The notes below the pieces were generated by a model, which did no database searches, was not told where the DNA came from, and saw only the letters and a list, made by a program, of their open reading frames with translations. Shown here piece after piece: positions 7,145 through 13,544 of a stretch of DNA of 35,882 bases (positions are counted from its first letter, which is position 1; the number at the start of each line of letters is the position of its first letter). The position numbers and the translations under genes were made by a program. This DNA comes from Sedimentisphaerales bacterium (lineage in GTDB: Bacteria > Planctomycetota > Phycisphaerae > Sedimentisphaerales > Anaerohalosphaeraceae). The stretch spans positions 1-35,882 of the forward strand of contig JAFGGE010000010.1 of NCBI GenBank assembly GCA_016930745.1. The letters are read 5' to 3'.

Positions 7145-8776
7145 TCATTTTTCCCGTCTGACCCGCCATTCGCCGAGCATACGTTTGAAACGATGCAGAA
7201 TGCCGTCCGGGGCCAGGTCCGGCGGGATCGTAGCGGAAACACGCAGCTTCTCCATCGCCTCCGCATTCTCCCTGGCACGTGCCGCCGCCAGGTCCGAGAG
7301 CACACGCGGAATTTCCTCACGAAGCGATAGAAGGCGTGTGAAGGCATCCCGATCAAACTCCAGTACTTCGCAATCTGTTTGGGCGGTCATGGTCGCGCTT
7401 CTTGGCACGCCGGTCAGCAGGCTCATCTCGCCGAACAGCGCCCCGGGCTGTAATTCGAATTCAACGGGTGGGGCGCCGTCAGCACTCGTAATGCATCCCT
7501 TCACCTTTCCCCGCACCAATACGTAAAACGATTCCCCCTCTTCATTTTGGCGCATCAAGACTTCCCCGTACGTGAACTTCGCGCGTTTCAAATCTTTGGC
7601 CACCGCCTCCAACTCGTCACGGCTGAGCATGCAGGCTCCCCCGGGGCCGGCCATGAGCTTGCGTCCAAAATCGCTGCCGAGCAAATCGTCGACAATGCTC
7701 TCGATCTCCGACGCCAACGGTTTCTCATACTGCTGTGCATGAACCGCGTGCAAAAAATTGTCGAGCAAACGCCCGCTCATGGGGAAGGGGATCTCGATCC
7801 CGCGGCGCTGAAATTTGTACCAGATCATCCGCATCACATGGCCTTCGATCATCGTGCGTTGTTCGTATTGGTTCGACCAGAATCGCAGAACGTATTCGAT
7901 GCAGAAATCCCGGAAGCCGGTCACATACGCGTCGGGAGCCGGTTTTTTTTCAACCGTCGGCACGTTTTGCGCCGCTTCGACCAGGGCGGCGATGACATCC
8001 CCCGGGGCGTCGCCGTAGCTGGCTGCCACCGATACTTCGTGTCGGCGCAAACTGTTGAATACGGTGAAGTTACGCAGGATTGCGTCGGCCAGCTTGCCGT
8101 TGGGGATGATCAGGACATGGCCGCCGAGGGTGCGCAGCCGCGTTTCGCGCCAATTCACCAGGGTCACCTGCCCGATTGTACCATCCACCTCGATCCAGTC
8201 TCCCACCGACATGGAACGACAGGCATGCAGGGACATCCCCGCCAGGAGATTGCCGAGTACGCCCTGCATAGCGAAACCGATGACGCCGGTCACGATCGCC
8301 GTCGACGTGAGCAGCACGGAGATTTCTTTATTGAGATAGAACCGGATCAGCAGGAAGGCCACTGCCAGCATGATCGCCAACCGCAGCAATCCGCGGGAAA
8401 GCCGGCTGAGCGGGCAGGTCCTTCCTAACTGCGTAAAACCTTCTACCAATAGCCCTTCTAAAAATCGGATGACGGCATAAATGCCCCAGAACAGCAGCCA
8501 CACTTCGTGATACGCAGACCAGTCCTTCAGATCCTGAACATATTTCAGCCAGTAGATCAGCGGCGTCGAAAACACCAGCACAAATAGGGCAAATGCGGGA
8601 TAACTCAGCAATACGCCGATAAACTGTCGTCCGGAGCGCAACCGGGATTCCACAGCGTTCAAAACGTCAATCCGGCGACGAATGAAAGAAACAAATAGAT
8701 AGGCAGCCAGCAATACACCCAGCGCCGATGCTACATTGTGAATATAAGGCAATACCGGTTCAAGCCATTTCAGCAT
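7145..8776 (-). CDS. MscS-family ion channel with C-terminal cyclic-nucleotide-binding domain
   Basis: A 543-aa inner-membrane protein. Hydrophobic segments lie near residues 15-32, 55-77, 92-110 and 130-148, and the MscS pore helix and beta domain follow (IVTGVIGFAMQGVLGNLLAG, about 161-180; SVGDWIEVDGTIGQV; HVLIIPNGKLAD). Residues about 385-500 form a cyclic-nucleotide-binding fold with the phosphate-binding cassette LFGEMSLLTGVPRSAT. G449-E450 should contact the ribose and R459 the cyclic phosphate. PRSA resembles cAMP-type rather than the PRTA of cGMP sites. The architecture is that of bacterial cyclic-nucleotide-gated (bCNG) MscS-superfamily channels. The gene is last in the operon, 9 bp after the metallohydrolase stop, with AAGGGA before its ATG. 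A cAMP-gated conductance fits the upstream cyclase. Confidence 0.93.
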   Translation of the reverse strand: MLKWLEPVLPYIHNVASALGVLLAAYLFVSFIRRRIDVLNAVESRLRSGRQFIGVLLSYPAFALFVLVFSTPLIYWLKYVQDLKDWSAYHEVWLLFWGIYAVIRFLEGLLVEGFTQLGRTCPLSRLSRGLLRLAIMLAVAFLLIRFYLNKEISVLLTSTAIVTGVIGFAMQGVLGNLLAGMSLHACRSMSVGDWIEVDGTIGQVTLVNWRETRLRTLGGHVLIIPNGKLADAILRNFTVFNSLRRHEVSVAASYGDAPGDVIAALVEAAQNVPTVEKKPAPDAYVTGFRDFCIEYVLRFWSNQYEQRTMIEGHVMRMIWYKFQRRGIEIPFPMSGRLLDNFLHAVHAQQYEKPLASEIESIVDDLLGSDFGRKLMAGPGGACMLSRDELEAVAKDLKRAKFTYGEVLMRQNEEGESFYVLVRGKVKGCITSADGAPPVEFELQPGALFGEMSLLTGVPRSATMTAQTDCEVLEFDRDAFTRLLSLREEIPRVLSDLAAARARENAEAMEKLRVSATIPPDLAPDGILHRFKRMLGEWRVRREK

Positions 8777-8785
8777 AGTTATCCC

Positions 8786-9637
8786 TTACGTTCCTTGTCC
8801 GCTGATCGTCAACCATTGCCCGGCCCGCGCCAGGGCGGCTCTTGGCATACGTTTCTTTACCTGCTGTTCCCGGGCAAACAACGCCTCGTCGTCCGCATCC
8901 GGGGCATGATGACCGAGGATCACACATGGGATGCCTGCGGATTCGGCGATATCCAGACAGTCTTCCCAGCAGTTGTGGCCCCATCCCGCAAAGCGATGCG
9001 CATCAGCCCTGATAAAATGCGCATCCATCACGATCGCATCGGCCGCTTTGGGTTCGCGGCACATTGTCATGAATGTCGCCTCTTGTTCTTTACTCCGATT
9101 TGGCCATTCGAAGTCCGTGGCGAACACCAGCGATGCTCCGCTGTCCCCGTCCTCGATGCGATAGGCCATGCACCCTCCCGGATGAGGCATGGAACACCCC
9201 CGGACGCATAAATTTCCAGTCCGGATACCCTCCTCGGCAAACTCGGAAAATTCCAGCCGTGCACGCATCCGCTCCCAGGGCACGGGCCAATACGGCGGCG
9301 CCAGAAGCCGGGTTATGGCTTGGCGAACTCCTCCATCGGCAAAGGTTGGGCCCACAAAATGGAAGGTCCATTCCGGAGCGTAAAACAGGGGATTCATCAT
9401 CAGACCGGCCAGATGGTCGAGATGGTAATGCGAAAACAAAACCGTCGCTTCGCCATGTTCTGTGCGGACCAATTCCCGGGCGACGGCGCACATTCCGGTT
9501 CCGGCATCGAGCACGAGCCGTTCGCCGCCCGAACCGACGACCAGAAGAGAGGTCGTGTCGCCGCCGAATATCTCGAAAGCGCCCCCGGTGGCAGGGCGGC
9601 TGCCCCGCATTCCGCCAATAAAAAGCCGCAAGCTCAT
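8786..9637 (-). CDS. Metallo-beta-lactamase-fold hydrolase, candidate cyclic-nucleotide phosphodiesterase
   Basis: The full MBL dinuclear metal set is present (numbered from the ATG at 9637): HYHLDH (H70, H72, D74, H75), H152 in MPHPGG, D175 in ATDFEWP, and H243 in ILGHHAPD. The start GGMRGSRPATGG and GGDTTSL place it near the PhnP/COG1235-like branch rather than true lactamases. The track start at 9700 overlaps the cyclase gene by 67 bp; the ATG at 9637 forms an exact ATGA overlap with the cyclase stop and begins just before the conserved domain, so I use it. No signal peptide is seen, so it should be cytoplasmic. Its place between an adenylate cyclase and a cyclic-nucleotide-gated channel suggests cyclic nucleotide hydrolysis, but that is inference from position and fold. 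Confidence 0.9.
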   Translation of the reverse strand: MSLRLFIGGMRGSRPATGGAFEIFGGDTTSLLVVGSGGERLVLDAGTGMCAVARELVRTEHGEATVLFSHYHLDHLAGLMMNPLFYAPEWTFHFVGPTFADGGVRQAITRLLAPPYWPVPWERMRARLEFSEFAEEGIRTGNLCVRGCSMPHPGGCMAYRIEDGDSGASLVFATDFEWPNRSKEQEATFMTMCREPKAADAIVMDAHFIRADAHRFAGWGHNCWEDCLDIAESAGIPCVILGHHAPDADDEALFAREQQVKKRMPRAALARAGQWLTISGQGT

Positions 9638-11730
9638 TTTCCCGTCATTCTCCATACCCCATCCCATGATCCAGGATCCTGCGCATCTAACTCCGCACAA
9701 CGCCTAATATAATTTTGTGCTGCCGCATCGTTAGGAAGTTTCTCAAAGGCCTTTGTCGCCCCCATGAAATCCCCTTCCCGAAAACAACGCACTCCGGCGG
9801 CAAACACATCCCAGCCGGACGGTTCGGGCTCGGTCGCGAATCCCGTCAGTTCATACACCGCCACGGCGGTTTCCCTGCCTATTACACGAAGATCCGCCAG
9901 CTTGCGGCCGTTGAATTCACTGGAAACGAGCCGCCATGTCTTCTCGGAGACCATCGTCTCTGTGCCGAATGCTTTATTGGCCCCTTCCAGACGAGAGGCC
10001 AGATTCGCGGCATCCCCCAGAATCGTATAATTGAAGCGTTTATGCGATCCCATGTTGCCCACGACCACCTCTCCGGTATGGATTCCCACTCTCATCCGCA
10101 GCTCGGCTCCGGTGCGCTGCTGATACGTCTGACGAAGCTCGGCCAGCCGTCGCTGGCATCGCAAGCCCGCTCGACAGGCGCGCACGGCATGGTCGGCCTG
10201 CTCCAGCGGCGCATTCCAGAATGCCATAATCGCATCCCCTTCGTATTTATCAAGCGTTCCTCCCTCTTCCAGGATAATGTCGGTCATCTCGCTGAGGTAG
10301 TCGTTGAGCAGCGCCGTCAGTTCCACCGGGCCCAGCCGTTCGGAGATTGTTGAGAATCCGGCCAGGTCTGTAAACAGGATAGTCAGTTCTCGCTTTTCGC
10401 CGCCAAGCTGGAGGTGTCTGGGATCGCGAAGAATTTTCTCGATCACCTCGCCGCTTAAATACTGCCGGAATGCCCGCTTAATGAAAGCTTTCTGCCGTCC
10501 CTCGGCCCAATAATTCATGGCCAGAGCGCCGACCAGCCCCAGCGCCGAAGCCATCTCATGGGCGGCGACCGGCCACCATCGTCCTTGCGCATATTCGATA
10601 AAGCCTGCAGCTATCGGGATTCCCAGCCACACAACGGATAAAGGCCCCGCCTGCCACCACCTGCCCCCGTACGTCAAACAGACGGCGGCGGCAACGGCGG
10701 TGGCCATTACACCCAGAATCACTATAGGGACCGGCGCATCAGCGATAAAGGAATCCGTCAGCAGGTTGTCAACGAATGTGGCATGCAGAACCGCTCCGGG
10801 ACATCTTGAGTTGACCGGCACGGGACGCAAATCCAACAAAGCCGGCGCGCTGCACGCGACGAACACATAACAATCTTTGAAGGCTTGAGAAGATAGTACG
10901 GACGCTTCGCCCTCTTGCAGCCGCAGCTCAGACTGGATAACCGCCGCGGCGGATACCGCTTGCGGGAAACCATCCGGCCCTTTGAAACGCAGAATCGCAT
11001 CGCCATGTCGGTCGAGAGGAATGATCTTATCCCCTACCAGAAGTTGCCCATCTGAAGCCGAGATAGATACAGATCCTGTGCCTCCAGTCAACCACGCCGC
11101 CAATCCGAGCGTTGGGATCGATACCCCGTCAAAACGGCAAAACGGCGAAATACGCCGAAATATGCCATCCCTGTCCGGAGTGCCGATAACATGTCCGACG
11201 GCGGAGGCCCCGGAAACCACTTCTGGTACTGGAAATAATAGAGTTTTATATGCTTTTATAAAAGGCAGGTCGATTGTCCGGTCAGGATGCGGTATATACT
11301 CGGGCCATGTCTGTGTACTTCCCCCTGATATGACGGTCAACACCGCCGGCGGGCCGACGGACAAGGCCTGTCCCATTGCCGCATCGTCTGCCACTCCATA
11401 GACGGACGGCTCCGTGAATAACAGGTCGAAAACAAGTGTGCGGGCGCCGCCCCGTTTGCAGAAAGCGGCAATCGCTCCATAAGCTTCACGAGGCCAAGGC
11501 CATCCCCATGTGTTTTCGCGTTGTCCCCAATCCAGGGACGCCTGGTCCAGCAGAATCAGCTTGACCTCATGGGAGGGCGTTTCTTTTCGTGCGAAGGATC
11601 GGGCACGCCAGGTCCATGTCAGGACTTCCATGGATTCCAGCCCGCCCAGTCGCCACAAACTTAAAGCCGCCGCCGCGGCGATCATGCCGATGACGGATCC
11701 ACGCCAATATTTATGACCGTTTTTGAACAT
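9634..11730 (-). CDS. CHASE2-domain membrane adenylate cyclase (class III)
   Basis: A 698-aa sensor cyclase. One N-terminal membrane helix (about 12-28) is followed by an extracytoplasmic CHASE2 domain (about 35-330; VKLILLDQASLDW, REAYGAIAAFCKRGGARTLV), three membrane helices (about 335-420) and a cytoplasmic class III cyclase domain. Metal-binding aspartates are D455 (FTDLAGFST) and D499 (KYEGDAIMAF). K495 and D573 (ILGDAANLASRLE) are the adenine-selecting Lys/Asp pair; N576 and R580 are the transition-state residues. ATP-to-cAMP activity is therefore predicted. The last 60 residues (FAAGVRCFREGDFMGATKAF) look like one TPR-like unit. It lies 23 bp after the M48 gene and shares ATGA with the MBL gene. 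CHASE2 ligands are mostly unknown, so the input cannot be named. Confidence 0.95.
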   Translation of the reverse strand: MFKNGHKYWRGSVIGMIAAAAALSLWRLGGLESMEVLTWTWRARSFARKETPSHEVKLILLDQASLDWGQRENTWGWPWPREAYGAIAAFCKRGGARTLVFDLLFTEPSVYGVADDAAMGQALSVGPPAVLTVISGGSTQTWPEYIPHPDRTIDLPFIKAYKTLLFPVPEVVSGASAVGHVIGTPDRDGIFRRISPFCRFDGVSIPTLGLAAWLTGGTGSVSISASDGQLLVGDKIIPLDRHGDAILRFKGPDGFPQAVSAAAVIQSELRLQEGEASVLSSQAFKDCYVFVACSAPALLDLRPVPVNSRCPGAVLHATFVDNLLTDSFIADAPVPIVILGVMATAVAAAVCLTYGGRWWQAGPLSVVWLGIPIAAGFIEYAQGRWWPVAAHEMASALGLVGALAMNYWAEGRQKAFIKRAFRQYLSGEVIEKILRDPRHLQLGGEKRELTILFTDLAGFSTISERLGPVELTALLNDYLSEMTDIILEEGGTLDKYEGDAIMAFWNAPLEQADHAVRACRAGLRCQRRLAELRQTYQQRTGAELRMRVGIHTGEVVVGNMGSHKRFNYTILGDAANLASRLEGANKAFGTETMVSEKTWRLVSSEFNGRKLADLRVIGRETAVAVYELTGFATEPEPSGWDVFAAGVRCFREGDFMGATKAFEKLPNDAAAQNYIRRCAELDAQDPGSWDGVWRMTGK

Positions 11731-11753
11731 AGCGTTCTTCTACAGGCGGAACG

Positions 11754-12680
11754 CTACCGATTTGTCGGCATCGACCGCATGGCGACGGAAAAGCGTTCTT
11801 GCCTGGAGGCATCGGGAATGAACCGGGAGTCGGTAAGCGTCGCTTTCAGCAGGTCCGCGCGGCTTTTGGCCGAAGGATGCGTCTTGGCAAAACCAAGCCC
11901 TCGGGCGCTGGCCAATCGCTGATCCATACGCTGCAGCATCGTGATCATCGCCCCCTCCGGATACCCGGCTCGCCGCAGCAGCTGCACCGCCGCGGCGTCG
12001 GCGTCATGCTCCTGCATGCGGGAGTAACCCTTGGTGGTAAGCGTCATCACTACATCCCCGACCGAGTCCACGAAATCGTCCGTCAACGACTGCAGTTCTT
12101 CATTGCCCAACTGTCTGGCCGATTCCTCCGCAACAACCATAAGCGCCTCCGTCAAGCGTCCCTGTTTGATCGCATGCAGCCCGTGTTTCATTTCCACATG
12201 GCAGATCTCATGCGCCAGGACCGCCGCCAGCTCATCCTCGTTGGTGCAGCAGCCTACCATCCCCCGCGTCACCAGAATCAATCCTCCAGGGGCCGCAAAA
12301 GCATTGATTTCGTCGGAATCGAGCAACAGGAAATGATAGCCGCCGTATGTCTCAGGACGATTCGAGAAGATCGCCAGCGATTGACCGAGCAGGTTCAGAT
12401 AGGAATTTACCTGAGGCTGATCCATGGGCGGGTAAGTCTGAAACACTTTGGCCGCCACAGCGCGTCCGATGTAGTACTCCTGCTCCGGCGTCAACTGTTC
12501 CTGAGCCTTGTCGATGGCATGCGCGCTTCGGTTGATCGACTCCGCCTGAGAGGCGGAGATCACGCCGGCATCCTGAGCAAGCTGAGAACCTAAATCAGCA
12601 ACCTCTGCACAACCGGAAAACAGTACGGCTGCCAATACGCCAACGCTCCCTACGATTGGATATACATGTTTGGCGTTCAT
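11754..12680 (-). CDS. M48-family metalloprotease, lipoprotein
   Basis: A 308-aa zinc peptidase. The lipobox LFSGC (C24) after a short hydrophobic stretch predicts a lipid-anchored protein facing the periplasm. The zinc site is HEICH (157-161) with the third ligand E224 in QEHDADAAA, and THPSAKSRADLL near the C terminus is a usual M48C feature; the layout resembles Oma1/LoiP/YcaL-type peptidases that act in envelope quality control. The ATG has a strong SD site (GGGAGG, six bases upstream) and shares ATGA with the stop of the SH3 gene. Association with a CHASE2 cyclase suggests a role in sensing or processing an envelope signal, which is inference. Confidence 0.93.
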   Translation of the reverse strand: MNAKHVYPIVGSVGVLAAVLFSGCAEVADLGSQLAQDAGVISASQAESINRSAHAIDKAQEQLTPEQEYYIGRAVAAKVFQTYPPMDQPQVNSYLNLLGQSLAIFSNRPETYGGYHFLLLDSDEINAFAAPGGLILVTRGMVGCCTNEDELAAVLAHEICHVEMKHGLHAIKQGRLTEALMVVAEESARQLGNEELQSLTDDFVDSVGDVVMTLTTKGYSRMQEHDADAAAVQLLRRAGYPEGAMITMLQRMDQRLASARGLGFAKTHPSAKSRADLLKATLTDSRFIPDASRQERFSVAMRSMPTNR

Positions 12681-13141
12681 TGATCGCCTCCCGGCAGACG
12701 GCCCTGTTCGCGGAATGCCCGAATCTGGTCCGGATCGACATGAAACGTCATCATCCGATCCACCCAGGTAAAGTCAAAAACGCCATCCGTTTTAAGCTTT
12801 GCCTCGACCTGTTCGTTGAAACCTTTGCCCGCCAGGGCCACCTCATCGGAGGAGACTCCGACCGCTACATCAGTCGTCCCTGCACGCATGGCCACTGTTT
12901 TTTTGGAGAGCGCCGACTCATGCAGCCAGCCTTTCATGCCATCGGCCATGGTCACCGGGTACCAGCCCTGCTGCGGGACTCCGGCCTGGACCGCGGTGCC
13001 GTACTCCAGCGTGCCGATGACCCGGCCCAGTTGCGAAGGAGTCTCTCGCACCTTGCAGCTCCGCACCTGAACGCTCATTGAGGCGGCAAATACCATACAG
13101 GCAGATGCCATAAACAGCACTATAAAAAGCTTGCTCTTCAT
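12677..13141 (-). CDS. Exported SH3b-domain protein, first gene of the cyclase operon
   Basis: A 154-aa protein with a signal peptide (KLFIVLFMASACMVFAAS, cleavage near residue 20). Residues about 22-80 form a bacterial SH3 domain: VQVRSCKVRETPSQLGRVIGTLEYGTAV, then GWYPVTMADGMKGWLHESAL, the typical V-x-x-x-x-V-R-x-x-P and W-x-x-V-x-x-x-G-x-x-G-W pattern. SH3b domains often bind peptidoglycan stem peptides or proteins in the periplasm. The C-terminal 70 residues resemble nothing I recognise. The ATG has AGGAGA eight bases upstream, and the stop overlaps the M48 gene by 4 bp. A partnership with the M48 lipoprotein is likely from coupling alone. Confidence 0.88.
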   Translation of the reverse strand: MKSKLFIVLFMASACMVFAASMSVQVRSCKVRETPSQLGRVIGTLEYGTAVQAGVPQQGWYPVTMADGMKGWLHESALSKKTVAMRAGTTDVAVGVSSDEVALAGKGFNEQVEAKLKTDGVFDFTWVDRMMTFHVDPDQIRAFREQGRLPGGDQ

Positions 13142-13544
13142 ACCATCGTTCTCCTATGAAATTGACTACTCGGTTCCTTTTGTAACACAATCCCATCCTG
13201 CCGTCTGCTGCATTTGGCGGACTGGAGTATCGCCGGTGAATCCGTAACAGAATATATTCCCGTAGTTCGGTTGGAATGTCAAGCGCCTGAGGAGATACCA
13301 TGGCGGCATCAGAAACGTAATAAATACGACAGAACGGGCAGAGAATCTTTCCTTGGGGATTCAGAACGGAGGCTTTTTCATAGAATGATCTCTGTAAACC
13401 CCGGATATTCTATGGCAGGGAAGACCGCTTGGGCCGTATCGACCACTGGCAATACATATCCTAAAACTCTTGTTTAACAAAGATTGTACGTTGTTCAGGG
13501 ACTCTTGTTTTGCTCTGATAGATCGACTTTCAGAACGACTAGTG
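13142..13544. other. Non-coding gap upstream of the cyclase operon
   Basis: This 403-bp gap separates the SH3 gene start from the stop of the HzsA-related gene. It holds a weak promoter candidate near 13251-13282 and an 8-bp inverted repeat (CATAGAAT, 20 bases, ATTCTATG; 13379-13414). ORF-track entries crossing it have no recognisable protein features, and I see no clear terminator for the HzsA-related gene and no RNA gene. Confidence 0.5.
13251..13282 (-). promoter_or_regulatory. Possible promoter of the SH3-M48-cyclase-MBL-MscS operon
   Basis: A perfect TTGACA is followed after 20 bases by TATATT, about 110 bases upstream of the SH3 gene start. The boxes are good but the spacing is longer than the 16-18 bases preferred by sigma-70, so the call is weak; there is no better candidate in the gap. 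Confidence 0.3.

Noticed and set aside
7547-8428. 293-aa plus-strand ORF
   Set aside because: Antisense shadow of the MscS-type channel gene.
7145-13141. Interpretation of the cyclase operon as a Pycsar anti-phage system
   Set aside because: The cyclase has a CHASE2 sensor and the adenine-specific Lys/Asp pair, and no defence or mobile genes are near; kept only as a comparison in the findings.
13379-13414. 8-bp inverted repeat CATAGAAT/ATTCTATG
   Set aside because: Long 20-base loop, AT-rich and not placed at a promoter; could occur by chance.
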